64,000 nt of DNA from Pseudomonas sp. HS6 (GCF_023375815.1 NZ_CP067412.1:3844001-3908000); one strand, 5' to 3'; positions 1 through 9,578 are shown, counted from the first letter of the stretch. Translations and numbers: made by a program. The notes: generated by a model not told the origin, from the letters alone.

Positions 1-38
1 CCCCCCGACCTCAATAAACATAAGAAGAGGCGCTCCCC

Positions 39-1349
39 ATGCAACCGCAAACCCTCACCGGGCAAGCGACGTTAGTCACGCCCAGCCGCAAGCGGTTTTT
101 CATCATGGTGTTGCTGTTCATCACCGTGGTCATCAACTACCTCGATCGCAGCAACCTGTCGATTGCCGCCCCGGCGCTCACCACCGAGTTGGGCATCGAC
201 CCGGTGCATGTCGGGCTGATCTTCTCGGCGTTCGGCTGGACCTACGCTGCCATGCAGATCCCCGGCGGATGGCTGGTGGATCGGGTGCCGCCGCGCGTCC
301 TTTATAGCGTCGCGCTGCTGTTGTGGTCGCTGGCCACCGTGATGCTCGGTTTCGCCGCCAGTTTCATTGCACTGTTCGTGCTGCGCATGGCGGTCGGTGC
401 GCTGGAAGCGCCGGCGTATCCGATCAACAGCCGCGTGGTAACGACCTGGTTTCCCGAGCGCGAACGTGCCACGGCCATCGGTTTCTACACCTCCGGGCAG
501 TTTGTCGGGCTGGCGTTCCTGACTCCGGTGCTGGCGTGGCTGCAGCATGAATTTGGCTGGCACATGGTGTTTGTCGTGACCGGCGCGGTGGGCATTGTGT
601 GGGCGGCGATCTGGTACGCGGTGTATCGCGAGCCGCGTGATTTCAAAGGCGCCAACGAAGGCGAAATCGACCTGATCCGTGAGGGCGGCGGGTTGGTGGA
701 CATCGCCGCCGAAACCGCCAAGGTGAAGGCGAAATTCAGTTGGGCTGATCTGGGCATCGTCCTCAGCAAACGCAAACTGTGGGGGATTTACCTCGGTCAG
801 TTCTGCCTGAACTCGACGCTGTGGTTTTTCCTGACGTGGTTCCCGACCTATCTGGTGAAATATCGCGGCATGGACTTCATCAAGTCCGGTCTGCTGGCGT
901 CGCTGCCATTTCTCGCCGCGTTCATCGGCGTGCTGTGTTCCGGGTTCTTTTCCGACTTCCTGATTCGCCGCGGCTGCACCGTCGGGTTTGCGCGCAAGTT
1001 GCCGATCATTGGCGGGTTGCTGATTTCCACCTCGATCATCGGCGCCAACTTTGTTGAATCGACGCCGTTGGTGATTGCCTTCCTGGCGCTGGCGTTTTTC
1101 GGCAATGGGCTGGCGTCGATCACCTGGTCGCTGGTCTCGACACTGGCGCCGGCGCGGTTGCTGGGCTTGACCGGTGGGGTGTTCAACTTCATCGGCAACC
1201 TGTCGGCGATTGCCACGCCGATTGTCATCGGCTTCCTGGCCAGCGGCGATTCGTTCGCTCCGGCGATCACCTACATCGCGGTTCTGGCATTGATTGGTGC
1301 TTTGTCCTACGTGCTGCTGGTGGGCAAGGTCGAGCGCATCGAGTTGTAG
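39..1349 (+). CDS. MFS transporter, anion:cation symporter (ACS) family
   Basis: A 436-residue inner-membrane protein with about 12 hydrophobic segments. Its first membrane helix runs into an LDRSNLS motif, typical of the ACS branch of the major facilitator superfamily (hexuronate, glucarate, galactonate and phthalate permeases). It probably imports an organic anion by proton symport. The substrate cannot be read from the sequence. An IclR-type regulator follows 60 bp downstream on the same strand, a common arrangement for transporters of aromatic or sugar acids, so that protein is the likely local regulator. The ATG is preceded by a purine-rich stretch around positions 24-31. The family call is firm; the substrate is not. 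Confidence 0.9.
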   Translation: MQPQTLTGQATLVTPSRKRFFIMVLLFITVVINYLDRSNLSIAAPALTTELGIDPVHVGLIFSAFGWTYAAMQIPGGWLVDRVPPRVLYSVALLLWSLATVMLGFAASFIALFVLRMAVGALEAPAYPINSRVVTTWFPERERATAIGFYTSGQFVGLAFLTPVLAWLQHEFGWHMVFVVTGAVGIVWAAIWYAVYREPRDFKGANEGEIDLIREGGGLVDIAAETAKVKAKFSWADLGIVLSKRKLWGIYLGQFCLNSTLWFFLTWFPTYLVKYRGMDFIKSGLLASLPFLAAFIGVLCSGFFSDFLIRRGCTVGFARKLPIIGGLLISTSIIGANFVESTPLVIAFLALAFFGNGLASITWSLVSTLAPARLLGLTGGVFNFIGNLSAIATPIVIGFLASGDSFAPAITYIAVLALIGALSYVLLVGKVERIEL

Positions 1350-1409
1350 TCGTCCCTGTCGGGCGACCATAATGCCGCCCGTTCCCTCGCTCAACGCTAA
1401 AGGCTGGAT

Positions 1410-2213
1410 ATGCAGGAAGACGCCCCAAAAACCGCCAAGGACGCCGCGCCGACCGGCACCCAGACCCTGCTTCGCGGGTTGGGTGTGGTGCAAGCCGTCG
1501 CCAGTGGCGCCCGCGATCTCAAAGAGATTGCCCGCCTGATCGGCACCACGCGCAGCACCACTCATCGTCTGGCCAGTTGCCTGGTGGACGAGCGCTACCT
1601 GCGCGTCGTGCCGCAAGTCGGTTATCTGCTGGGGCCGAAGCTGATCGAACTGGGCTTTCAGGCGCGTGAAGAATTGCCGCTGGTGACCCTGGCCGGGCCT
1701 TATCTGGACGAGTTGTCGGCGCTGACCGGTGACACCGTTCACCTGGGGATTCGTGAAGGCGACGAAGTGCTGTACCTGTTGAAGAACCCGGGGCGCAACG
1801 GCCCGGAAATGCGCTCACGGGTCGGCCATCGCATGCCGCTGGCGCGCACAGGGATCGGCAAGGCATTGATGCTGGATGACGCGCCGCAGGACTGGCAGCG
1901 TCTGTATGACATCAGCCTGCCGGCGGGTGGGAAAAGTCAGTTCTGGCCGCAGCATCCCCAGCAGTCGTGGGAGCAGCTTGAGCAGCGGATGACCGAGTAC
2001 GTGGCCGGCGGCTACGCGTTTGATCTGGAAGACAACGAACCGTCGATCCGCTGCGTGGCGGCGCCGATCCGCGACGCGAGCAAGCGCATTGTCGCGGCGA
2101 TCAGCATCGCCAGCACCGTGCCGTACATGCCGCTGGAAAAAATGGCCGAGCTGATTCCCCTGATCAAAGGGGTCACGGCCCGGCTCTCGGCAGAACTCGG
2201 CCTTAAGGTTTAA
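1410..2213 (+). CDS. IclR family transcriptional regulator
   Basis: A 267-residue regulator. The N-terminal winged helix-turn-helix (about residues 20-80) contains LKEIARLIGTTRSTTHRL, the recognition region of IclR proteins. The C-terminal half is the GAF-like effector domain (about 95-260). It lies just after the MFS transporter and may control it in response to the transported acid or a catabolite; that link is inferred from position only. Its stop codon overlaps the stop codon of the convergent alcohol dehydrogenase, so the two genes share three bases at their 3' ends. Confidence 0.92.
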   Translation: MQEDAPKTAKDAAPTGTQTLLRGLGVVQAVASGARDLKEIARLIGTTRSTTHRLASCLVDERYLRVVPQVGYLLGPKLIELGFQAREELPLVTLAGPYLDELSALTGDTVHLGIREGDEVLYLLKNPGRNGPEMRSRVGHRMPLARTGIGKALMLDDAPQDWQRLYDISLPAGGKSQFWPQHPQQSWEQLEQRMTEYVAGGYAFDLEDNEPSIRCVAAPIRDASKRIVAAISIASTVPYMPLEKMAELIPLIKGVTARLSAELGLKV

Positions 2214-3262
2214 AGCTTCAGGGTCGCCATGTCGATCACGAAGCGGTACTTCACATCACCGGCGATCATCCGAGCGTAGGCTTCGTTGATCTGGCGGATG
2301 TCGAGCATTTCGATGTCGCAGCTGATGTTGTGCTCGGCGCAGAAATCCAGCACTTCCTGGGTTTCGGCAACGCCGCCGATCAACGAACCTGCGAGCACGC
2401 GACGACCCAGCACCAGTTTGGCGGCGTGGACCGGCGGATCGATCGGTTCGATCAGGCCCACCAGAATGTGCACGCCGTCGAAGCGCAGGGTATCGAGGTA
2501 CGGGTTGAGGTCGTGCTGCACCGGAATGGTGTCGAGCAGGAAGTCAAAGCGACCGGCCGCCGCTTTCATCTGCTCTTCGTCGGTGGAGACGATCACATGA
2601 TCGGCGCCCTGACGACGACCTTCCTCAGCCTTGCTTGCCGAGCGGGTGAACAGCGTCACTTCGGCGCCCATGGCCTTGGCGAACTTGATGCCCATGTGAC
2701 CGAGGCCGCCCATGCCGAGAATCCCGACCTTGTCGCCGGCCTTCACGCCGTAGTGCTTGAGCGGCGAGTAAGTGGTGATACCGGCGCAGAGAATCGGCGC
2801 GGCGGCTGCCAGATCCAGTTTCTCGGGGATGCGCACCACGAAGTGCTCGCTGACCACGATGCTGTCCGAATAACCGCCCATGGTGTTGCTGCCGTCGACC
2901 CGGTCGGGTGTGGCATAGGTCATGGTCGGGCCTTCGAGGCAGTATTGCTCGAGGTTCGACTGACAGGCTTCGCAGGTGCGGCAAGAGTCGACCATGCAGC
3001 CGACACCGACTAGATCGCCTACTTTGTGTTTGGTGACATTCGCACCGATGGCGGTGACTTTTCCGACGATCTCGTGGCCGGGCATCAGCGGGTAAACGGC
3101 GATGCCCCATTCGTTGCGCGCTTGGTGGATGTCGGAGTGGCAGACGCCGCAGTACAGGATGTCGATGGCGACGTCGTCGGCCCGAGGGCTGCGGCGTTCG
3201 AATTTCATCGGGGCGAGGGGCGTGGTGGCCGTTTGAGCGGCATAGCCGATGGCGGTGTACAT
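2210..3262 (-). CDS. Zinc-dependent NAD(P) alcohol dehydrogenase (YahK/CAD-like)
   Basis: A 350-residue cytosolic medium-chain dehydrogenase. Visible motifs are the catalytic zinc site (CGVCHSD with Cys41, then PGHEIVG), the four-cysteine structural zinc loop (DSCRTCEACQSNLEQYC) and the nucleotide-binding turn GMGGLGHMG. These fit the cinnamyl-alcohol-dehydrogenase-like NADPH aldehyde reductases such as YahK, which reduce a broad range of aldehydes. The start MYTAIGYAA was chosen because it aligns with the family N-terminus; an in-frame extension upstream to 3394 has no family character. It is divergent from the AraC regulator, a frequent pairing in Pseudomonas, which suggests control by that regulator. 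Confidence 0.93.
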   Translation of the reverse strand: MYTAIGYAAQTATTPLAPMKFERRSPRADDVAIDILYCGVCHSDIHQARNEWGIAVYPLMPGHEIVGKVTAIGANVTKHKVGDLVGVGCMVDSCRTCEACQSNLEQYCLEGPTMTYATPDRVDGSNTMGGYSDSIVVSEHFVVRIPEKLDLAAAAPILCAGITTYSPLKHYGVKAGDKVGILGMGGLGHMGIKFAKAMGAEVTLFTRSASKAEEGRRQGADHVIVSTDEEQMKAAAGRFDFLLDTIPVQHDLNPYLDTLRFDGVHILVGLIEPIDPPVHAAKLVLGRRVLAGSLIGGVAETQEVLDFCAEHNISCDIEMLDIRQINEAYARMIAGDVKYRFVIDMATLKL

Positions 3263-3453
3263 GTGAAACCTCGCAAAAGCAGTGACAAGTGAGGCGGCGC
3301 ATTCTGGGCGCCGTCCGGTCGTCCGGCCATGGCGATTCCTCCGGGTGTCATGCCTAATCCTCCGGCATGCGGGGTTGATCGGTCGCATTGGCAAAAGGAT
3401 CTGCGATGATGCTTTTGTCCCTTTTTCCGTGATTTTTTCTGAAGAGCCACCCG

Positions 3454-4344
3454 ATGCAATTGACCCGTCACCTTGATGCCAACGCCACCCTGGTTTCGCT
3501 GATCGAACCGCTGGCGCTGCGCGATGGTTACAGCCAGACCGGGCTGCCGGGCGTGCAGGTGTTGCGCGCCAGTTGTGACGTCGCCCGTGGCCCGCACATT
3601 TATGAACCGAGCCTGATGATCATCGCCCAGGGCAGCAAACTGGCGTATCTGGGGCCGCGCACCATGGAGTACGGCGCCGGGCATTACCTGATCCAGGCGT
3701 TGCCGGTGCCGTTCGAGTGCGAAACTTATGCGTTACCGGATGCGCCGTTGCTCGGCGTGTCAGTGGCGATCGACCGGGTGCTGCTGGGTGAGTTGGTGCT
3801 GGCCATGGGGCTGGCGCCGGGGCGGCATATTCCGGCGCAGACGCCGGAATCGATGACCTCGGTGGTGCTCGACGATGACATGCGAGGTTGCGTCGAACGC
3901 TTGCTGTGCTGTCTGCACGATCCGCTGGAGTGCCAGATTCTCGGGCCTGCGCGGGTGCGGGAGTTGTTGTTCGTCGCGTTGCGCGGTCCCCAGGCTGATG
4001 TGCTGAGGGCGCTGGTGGAGCAGCAGGGGCAGTTCGCGCGCGTGGCGGCTTCGATCAGCCATTTGCACTCGCACTACACCGAACCGTTGAACGTCGAGAC
4101 GTTGGCCGGTTGCGCGAACATGAGCGTTTCGACCTTTCACGAACACTTCAAACGCAGCACGTTGCTGTCGCCGGTGCAGTATTTGAAACGATTGCGTTTG
4201 TTGAAGGCGCAGACGTTGTTGATCGCCGAAGGGTTGGGTGTTGCGCAGGTGGCGCATCGGGTGGGGTATCAGAGCACGTCGCAGTTCAGTCGCGAGTACA
4301 AGCGTTACTTCGAGCGCAGCCCGGGGGATGAGCGCGCGGCTTGA
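3454..4344 (+). CDS. AraC family transcriptional regulator
   Basis: A 296-residue protein with an N-terminal AraC_N-type sensing domain (about residues 20-180) and a C-terminal double helix-turn-helix domain (about 190-290). The second helix-turn-helix reads VAQVAHRVGYQSTSQFSREY, the classic AraC signature. It is transcribed divergently from the zinc alcohol dehydrogenase, with 191 bp between the two start codons. This subfamily commonly sits beside, and activates, an aldehyde or alcohol dehydrogenase. The inducer is unknown. Confidence 0.93.
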   Translation: MQLTRHLDANATLVSLIEPLALRDGYSQTGLPGVQVLRASCDVARGPHIYEPSLMIIAQGSKLAYLGPRTMEYGAGHYLIQALPVPFECETYALPDAPLLGVSVAIDRVLLGELVLAMGLAPGRHIPAQTPESMTSVVLDDDMRGCVERLLCCLHDPLECQILGPARVRELLFVALRGPQADVLRALVEQQGQFARVAASISHLHSHYTEPLNVETLAGCANMSVSTFHEHFKRSTLLSPVQYLKRLRLLKAQTLLIAEGLGVAQVAHRVGYQSTSQFSREYKRYFERSPGDERAA

Positions 4345-4364
4345 TTCTCGGCAAATCGCGGGCA

Positions 4365-4392
4365 ACAAAAAGGCCCCCATATAGGGAGCCTT
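4365..4392 (-). terminator. Rho-independent terminator of ETF-ubiquinone oxidoreductase
   Basis: Read on the minus strand this is an AAGGCTCCC / GGGGGCCTT stem with a TATAT-like loop, followed by a T tract. It lies about 30 bases past the stop codon of the minus-strand ETF-QO gene. On the plus strand the hairpin is not followed by T residues, so it should serve the minus-strand gene only. Confidence 0.8.
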
Positions 4393-4423
4393 GATGTTCA
4401 GCGGTTCGACTTATATGTTCCGT

Positions 4424-6088
4424 TTACATATTTGGATAGGTTGGGCCGCCGGCGCCTTCCGGCGTCACCCAGGTGATGTTCTGCGAAGGATCCTTGATGT
4501 CACAGGTCTTGCAGTGCACGCAGTTCTGGGCGTTGATCTGGAAGCGCTTCTCGCCGTCTTCCTTGGTGATCACTTCATACACGCCGGCCGGGCAGTAACG
4601 CTGCGCCGGTTCGTCGTACATCGGCAGGTTGCGGCTCAACGGGATGGTCGGGTCGGTCAGTTTCAGGTGGCACGGCTGTTCTTCTTCATGGTTGGTACCG
4701 GAGATGAACACCGAGCTCAGCTTGTCGAAGCTGATCTTGCCGTCGGGTTTCGGGTAGTCGATCTTCTTGCAGTCGGCCGCGAGCTTGAGGCAGGCGTAGT
4801 CCGGCTTGGTGTCGTGCAGGGTGAACGGCAGTTTGCCGCCGAAGATGTTCTGGTCCAGCCAGTTGAAACCGCCGCCGACGATGGCGCCGAACTTGTGGAT
4901 CGCCGGGCCGAAGTTGCGGCTGGCGAACAGTTCTTCGTAGAGCCAGCTTTTCTTGAAGGCGTCGACGTAGGTGGTCAGCTCTTCGGTGCCATCCTTGTCA
5001 GCGAACAGTGCGTCGGCCACGGATTCAGCGGCGAGCATGCCGGACTTCATCGCGGTGTGGCTGCCCTTGATCTTGGCGAAGTTCAGGGTGCCGAGGTCGC
5101 AGCCAATCAGCGCGCCGCCCTTGAAGACCATTTTCGGCAGCGAGTTCAGGCCGCCCTTGCAGATTGCGCGAGCGCCGTAGCTGATGCGCTTGCCACCTTC
5201 CAGATACTGCTTCAGTACCGGGTGATGCTTGAGGCGCTGGAATTCGTCGAACGGAGAGAGATAGGTGTTGCTGTAGGAAAGGTCGACGATCAGACCGACC
5301 ACAACCTGGTTGTTTTCCAGGTGATAGAGGAAGGAGCCGCCGGTGTTCTCGGTGCCCATGATGTCCAGCGGCCAGCCAGCGGTGTGCACCACCAGACCTG
5401 GCTGGTGTTTGGCCGGGTCGATTTCCCAGATTTCCTTCAGACCGATGCCGTAGTGCTGGGCGTCGGCATCGCTGTCCAGGTTGTAGCGCTGGATCAGTTG
5501 CTTGCCGATGTGGCCCCGGCAACCTTCGGCGAACAGCGTGTATTTGCCACGCAGTTCCATGCCCGGGGTGTACAGGCCTTCTTTCGGATGGCCTTCGCGG
5601 TCGACACCGAGGTCGCCGGTGATGATCCCGCGCACCACGCCGTTTTCATCGATCAGCGCTTCCTGAGCGGCGAAGCCCGGGTAGATTTCCACGCCAAGGT
5701 TTTCAGCCTGCTGAGCGAGCCAGCGGCACAGGTTGCCGAGGGAGATAATGTAGTTGCCTTCGTTGTGCATGGTCTTGGGCACAAAGAAGTCAGGAATTTT
5801 CTGCGCGCTTTCGGCGTTTTTCAGCACGAAAATGTCATCGCGGGTGACAGGAGTGTTCAGCGGGGCGCCGAGTTCTTTCCAGTCAGGGAACAGTTCGTTC
5901 AGGGCCCGTGGTTCGAATACGGCACCGGAAAGGATGTGTGCGCCGACTTCGGAGCCTTTTTCGACCACGCAGACGCTGATTTCCTTACCGGCTTCGGCGG
6001 CCTTCTGCTTCAGACGGCAGGCAGCGGACAGGCCAGCGGGGCCGGCACCGACGATGACCACGTCGAATTCCATGTATTCGCGTTCCAC
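4424..6088 (-). CDS. etfD: Electron transfer flavoprotein-ubiquinone oxidoreductase
   Basis: A 554-residue membrane-associated flavoprotein that passes electrons from reduced ETF to ubiquinone, linking fatty-acid and amino-acid acyl-CoA dehydrogenation to respiration. An N-terminal FAD-binding motif (VIVGAGPAGLSAACRL, about residues 10-25) is followed by the ubiquinone-binding region. The C-terminal ferredoxin-like domain holds the 4Fe-4S cysteines (YCPAGVYEV, then NCVHCKTCDI). Length matches the family. The start is a GTG about six bases after a GGAGAT ribosome site. It is divergent from etfBA, its electron donor, and ends at a strong terminator. Confidence 0.97.
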   Translation of the reverse strand: MEREYMEFDVVIVGAGPAGLSAACRLKQKAAEAGKEISVCVVEKGSEVGAHILSGAVFEPRALNELFPDWKELGAPLNTPVTRDDIFVLKNAESAQKIPDFFVPKTMHNEGNYIISLGNLCRWLAQQAENLGVEIYPGFAAQEALIDENGVVRGIITGDLGVDREGHPKEGLYTPGMELRGKYTLFAEGCRGHIGKQLIQRYNLDSDADAQHYGIGLKEIWEIDPAKHQPGLVVHTAGWPLDIMGTENTGGSFLYHLENNQVVVGLIVDLSYSNTYLSPFDEFQRLKHHPVLKQYLEGGKRISYGARAICKGGLNSLPKMVFKGGALIGCDLGTLNFAKIKGSHTAMKSGMLAAESVADALFADKDGTEELTTYVDAFKKSWLYEELFASRNFGPAIHKFGAIVGGGFNWLDQNIFGGKLPFTLHDTKPDYACLKLAADCKKIDYPKPDGKISFDKLSSVFISGTNHEEEQPCHLKLTDPTIPLSRNLPMYDEPAQRYCPAGVYEVITKEDGEKRFQINAQNCVHCKTCDIKDPSQNITWVTPEGAGGPTYPNM

Positions 6089-6613
6089 AGGCTATCTCCT
6101 ACTCAAGGCTCAACAGTTTTTTTTCTAATTTGGAGGTTCGGTGTCGTATCCGTTATTGCCTTTACGTTAACGTCAAGGCTAATAATGGGCAAACCACCTT
6201 TCTCTCTAGGCGGCGCATTATATCTACACCACTCTTAGCGTCCAATACAAACGTTTGTTTGAATCGGCTCCAGCCCAGAGAAATCAAAGAAGCGCGGCTG
6301 ATGACAGGGCATTTTGGCGTATTGACCAGAATGGGCGTTCCGGTCAAGATACGGGCGGTTTTGCGCTCGCCGTAGGCTGAATGGTGGTTTCAAGAGCACC
6401 TCTAAAGACAGGGCGTAGGCGGTACCCGGTGATGCGCAGCGCAGTTTCGGCGCGCAGTTTACACACCGCGAAGCGGCATGACTTGTTGGTCACGACTGAC
6501 GAACGGTCATCGCACTCAGCCGGCGTTTTTAGAGGTGCCCTTGTGCCCGATGAGCATCAACCGCCAGGTTCGCCTAGGCGACTTTCTTTTCACCGGAGAG
6601 TAACGAGGAATCC
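6089..6613. promoter_or_regulatory. Divergent etfD / etfBA control region
   Basis: A 525-bp non-coding interval between divergent genes whose products work together, so promoters for both directions must lie here. It is more AT-rich than its flanks, especially 6110-6260. It holds a PsrA-like palindrome (listed separately). A ribosome site (GGAGAG) lies just before the etfB ATG. Short open frames within it lack ribosome sites or recognisable products and were not called. Confidence 0.6.
6248..6261. promoter_or_regulatory. Putative PsrA-binding box
   Basis: The 14-bp sequence CAAAC-GTTT-GTTTG matches the published PsrA operator form (C/G)AAAC-N2-4-GTTT(G/C). PsrA is the long-chain-fatty-acid-responsive TetR regulator of Pseudomonas, and etf genes have been reported among its targets in P. 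aeruginosa. The site lies between etfD and etfBA, nearer etfD. Functional assignment is by motif and position only. Confidence 0.55.
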
Positions 6614-7363
6614 ATGAAGGTTCTTGTAGCTGTCAAACGCGTTGTGGATTACAACGTCAAGGTTCGCGTCAAGGCGGACAATTCCGGCGTAGACCTCGCC
6701 AACGTCAAGATGTCGATGAACCCATTCTGCGAAATCGCAGTGGAAGAAGCCGTACGCCTGAAAGAGAAAGGTGTTGCGACTGAAATCGTCGTCGTCTCCA
6801 TCGGCCCGTCCACCGCTCAGGAACAGCTGCGTACCGCACTGGCTCTGGGTGCCGACCGCGCCATCCTCGTCGAATCCGCTGAAGACCTGACTTCCCTGGC
6901 CGTGGCCAAGCTGCTCAAGGCCGTGGTCGACAAGGAACAGCCTCAGCTGGTGATCCTGGGCAAACAGGCCATCGACAGCGACAACAACCAGACCGGCCAG
7001 ATGCTCGCTGCACTGAGCGGCTACGGTCAGGGCACTTTCGCTTCGAAAGTCGAAGTCTCCGGCGACAGCGTTGCCGTGACTCGCGAAATCGACGGCGGCG
7101 CGCAGACCGTTTCCCTGAAACTGCCAGCGATCGTCACCACCGACCTGCGTTTGAACGAGCCGCGCTACGCGTCCCTGCCAAACATCATGAAAGCCAAGAA
7201 GAAGCCTCTCGAAGTGCTGACTCCGGACGCTTTGGGCGTTTCCACCGCCTCCACCAACAAGACCCTGAAAGTCGAAGCGCCGGCTGCACGCAGCGCTGGC
7301 ATCAAGGTCAAGTCGGTGGCTGAACTGGTCGAGAAACTGAAAAACGAAGCGAAGGTAATCTAA
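6614..7363 (+). CDS. etfB: Electron transfer flavoprotein beta subunit
   Basis: A 249-residue cytosolic protein with the ETF beta N-terminus ([20 protein letters not shown]) and the conserved [17 protein letters not shown] segment that contacts AMP. With EtfA it forms the soluble FAD/AMP heterodimer that collects electrons from acyl-CoA and other dehydrogenases and delivers them to the divergent ETF-ubiquinone oxidoreductase. It is separated from etfA by two bases, so the two are co-translated in one operon. Codon use is strongly biased, as expected for a highly expressed gene. Confidence 0.98.
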   Translation: MKVLVAVKRVVDYNVKVRVKADNSGVDLANVKMSMNPFCEIAVEEAVRLKEKGVATEIVVVSIGPSTAQEQLRTALALGADRAILVESAEDLTSLAVAKLLKAVVDKEQPQLVILGKQAIDSDNNQTGQMLAALSGYGQGTFASKVEVSGDSVAVTREIDGGAQTVSLKLPAIVTTDLRLNEPRYASLPNIMKAKKKPLEVLTPDALGVSTASTNKTLKVEAPAARSAGIKVKSVAELVEKLKNEAKVI

Positions 7364-7365
7364 TC

Positions 7366-8295
7366 ATGACTATCTTGGTAATCGCCGAACACGACAACAA
7401 GGTGCTGGCCCCGGCCACCCTGAACACCGTTGCTGCCGCAGCCAAAATCGGTGGCGACATCCACGTTCTGGTTGCAGGCCAGGGCGCTGGCGCCGTGGCT
7501 GAAGCCGCTGCAAAAATCGCTGGTGTGAGCAAAGTCCTGAACGCTGACAATGCTGCCTACGCGCATCAGCTGCCGGAAAACGTTGCTCCGCTGGTCGCCG
7601 AGCTGGGCGCTGGCTACAGCCACATCCTGGCTGCCGCTACTTCCAATGGCAAAAACATCCTGCCGCGCGTTGCCGCCCAGCTGGACGTTGACCAGATCTC
7701 CGAGATCATCTCGGTAGAAAGCGCTGACACTTTCAAGCGTCCGATCTACGCCGGTAACGCCATCGCTACCGTGCAATCGACCGCTGCGATCAAAGTGATC
7801 ACCGTGCGTGCCACCGGTTTCGACCCGGTTGCTGCAGAAGGTGGTTCGGCTGCCGTTGAATCGGTTGCCGCTGCTCACAACGCCGGCACTTCCAGCTTCG
7901 TCAGCGAAGAATTGGCCAAGTCTGATCGTCCTGAGCTGACCGCTGCCAAGATCGTCGTTTCCGGCGGCCGCGGCATGCAGAACGGTGACAACTTCAAACA
8001 CCTGTACGCCCTGGCCGACAAGCTGGGCGCTGCCGTTGGCGCCTCGCGTGCCGCGGTCGACGCAGGTTTCGTACCGAACGACATGCAGGTCGGTCAGACC
8101 GGCAAGATCGTTGCGCCTCAGCTGTACATCGCCGTCGGTATCTCCGGCGCGATCCAGCACCTGGCCGGCATGAAAGACTCCAAAGTGATCGTCGCGATCA
8201 ACAAGGACGAAGAAGCGCCGATCTTCCAGGTGGCCGATTACGGCCTGGTGGCGGATCTGTTCGAAGCCGTACCTGAGCTGGAGAAGCTGGTCTAA
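7366..8295 (+). CDS. etfA: Electron transfer flavoprotein alpha subunit
   Basis: A 309-residue FAD-binding partner of EtfB. The C-terminal FAD domain is clear: [14 protein letters not shown], then [30 protein letters not shown] and [17 protein letters not shown], together spanning about residues 185-295. Length and motif order are standard. It is the second gene of the etfBA operon and is followed within 25 bases by a strong rho-independent terminator, which closes the operon before the solute-binding protein gene. Confidence 0.98.
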   Translation: MTILVIAEHDNKVLAPATLNTVAAAAKIGGDIHVLVAGQGAGAVAEAAAKIAGVSKVLNADNAAYAHQLPENVAPLVAELGAGYSHILAAATSNGKNILPRVAAQLDVDQISEIISVESADTFKRPIYAGNAIATVQSTAAIKVITVRATGFDPVAAEGGSAAVESVAAAHNAGTSSFVSEELAKSDRPELTAAKIVVSGGRGMQNGDNFKHLYALADKLGAAVGASRAAVDAGFVPNDMQVGQTGKIVAPQLYIAVGISGAIQHLAGMKDSKVIVAINKDEEAPIFQVADYGLVADLFEAVPELEKLV

Positions 8296-8317
8296 TCCGG
8301 CGGCTTCACTTATAAAG

Positions 8318-8347
8318 AGCCCGGCCTGTTGGTCGGGCTTTTTTTTG
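8318..8347 (+). terminator. Rho-independent terminator after etfA
   Basis: The stem AGCCCG / CGGGCT with a short loop is followed by a run of eight T residues, 23 bases after the etfA stop codon. Confidence 0.9.
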
Positions 8348-8375
8348 TCTCGGATTTGAGTGGGAGCGTTTCGCC

Positions 8376-9212
8376 ATGGATCTGCATCGCCGGTTGGGCT
8401 TCTCGTTATTGCTGTGTTCCAGCCTGTTGCCGGGGTTGTCCATGGCGGCGGGTAAATGCGAGCGACTGGTCGTCACCGGCAGCCCGGATGCACCGCCGTA
8501 TCTCTGGCAGGATCCGCAGAATCCCAAACAGTTGATCGGCGCCAGTGCCGACCTGTTGCAGCAAGTGGCGAAGGATCTGGGCATCAAGGTCGAATTGCTT
8601 TATGCCGGTAAACGCTCACAGGCCCTCGACGAAGTGCGCAGCGGGCGCATGGACATGCTGGCCGACGCGCCGCTGGCCTTCAACGAGCTGGAAAACCTTG
8701 ACTACATCTATCCGCCGCTGCTGGAAAACGACTATCTGGTGTGGACCCGCAAGGGCTCGACCCTGGTCTACAGCGAAGCGAAGGATCTCCAGGGTCATCA
8801 AGGGGCGTTGTCAGAAAAGTCTCGAATGACCCAGGCATTCGGCACTTTCGCCGAGAAGCAATTGACCCTGACCCGTACGGCAAACCTCACTCAGGCCCTG
8901 CAGAAACTTCTGCTGGGTGAAGTGGAATATGTACTTGCCGGCCGCTACTCGGGGATGGCGGCCGCGCAGGCCCTGGGCATGGCCAATGATCTGCTGGCCT
9001 TCGAGCAACCGATTGACCGTCCCGGTCTGTTCCTGGCGCTTTCCCACAACTCGGCCTGTAACGATCCGTGGTTGCGCGGACAGCTGGCCAAAAAGATGAC
9101 AGAATTGCCCGCGTCCGGCCTGACGGAAGCCGCGCTGCAACGCAACATCGAGCGCTGGAAGGCGCAGCAGCAACAGCCGCCGCAACCACCTGTCAGCGCC
9201 CCAAAACAGTAG
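8376..9212 (+). CDS. Periplasmic amino-acid-type solute-binding protein
   Basis: A 278-residue exported protein. Residues 1-24 form a signal peptide with cleavage near SMAAG. The mature part resembles family 3 extracellular solute-binding proteins (SBP_bac_3), with the opening CERLVVTGSPDAPPYLWQD and a body of normal length. No ABC permease or ATPase gene is nearby, so it may be a stand-alone periplasmic sensor or binding protein. It is followed within 10 bases by a DUF4398 lipoprotein and an OmpA-like lipoprotein, suggesting one operon acting at the envelope. The ligand is unknown. The C-terminal tail is rich in Gln and Pro. Confidence 0.8.
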   Translation: MDLHRRLGFSLLLCSSLLPGLSMAAGKCERLVVTGSPDAPPYLWQDPQNPKQLIGASADLLQQVAKDLGIKVELLYAGKRSQALDEVRSGRMDMLADAPLAFNELENLDYIYPPLLENDYLVWTRKGSTLVYSEAKDLQGHQGALSEKSRMTQAFGTFAEKQLTLTRTANLTQALQKLLLGEVEYVLAGRYSGMAAAQALGMANDLLAFEQPIDRPGLFLALSHNSACNDPWLRGQLAKKMTELPASGLTEAALQRNIERWKAQQQQPPQPPVSAPKQ

Positions 9213-9221
9213 GGATTCTTA

Positions 9222-9578
9222 GTGAGTAATCGAGTTCTTTTCACGGCTCTGGCCGTTCTGGCTCTGGCCGGTTGCGCCAGTGATCCGGCACCCAATGAAC
9301 AAATGCGCTTGACCGAACAGGCGCTGGAGCAGGCCAAGGCCGTCGGCGCCACTGCCGACGAAGTGCCGGAAATGAAATTGGCAGAAGACAAGTTCAACCG
9401 GGCCAAGGGCAGCATGGCCGGCGAATCCTTCAAGAACGCGCGGATGCGCGCGGAACAGGCCGAGCTGGATGCACGCCTGGCTGAAGCCAAGGTGCTGACC
9501 CAGAAGAGCGAAGAGCAACTGAACGTGCTCAATACCCGCATCGTCCGTCTGCGCAAGCAACTGGGAGATGCCCAATGA
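9222..9578 (+). CDS. DUF4398 domain lipoprotein
   Basis: A 118-residue protein with a GTG start and a lipoprotein signal ending LALAGC (Cys18). The rest is an alpha-helical, Ala/Glu-rich DUF4398 region (EQMRLTEQALEQAKAVGA onward) likely to form a coiled coil. It overlaps the next gene by four bases (ATGA) and would be translationally coupled to it. The next gene also starts with a DUF4398-like segment but adds an OmpA domain, so the two look like related partners in an outer-membrane/peptidoglycan complex. The molecular role of DUF4398 is not known to me. Confidence 0.85.
   Translation: MSNRVLFTALAVLALAGCASDPAPNEQMRLTEQALEQAKAVGATADEVPEMKLAEDKFNRAKGSMAGESFKNARMRAEQAELDARLAEAKVLTQKSEEQLNVLNTRIVRLRKQLGDAQ

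Noticed and set aside
72..1742. Long minus-strand open frame (556 codons) opposite the MFS and IclR genes
   Set aside because: Gln/Arg/His-rich, no domain, fully antisense to two well-supported genes. It is a by-product of GC-rich codon use.
4391..6238. 615-codon plus-strand frame opposite ETF-ubiquinone oxidoreductase
   Set aside because: Antisense shadow with no ribosome site or family; the opposite strand has all ETF-QO motifs.
6162..6347. 61-codon frame in the etfD-etfB gap
   Set aside because: No ribosome site, no family, and it overlaps the PsrA-like box.
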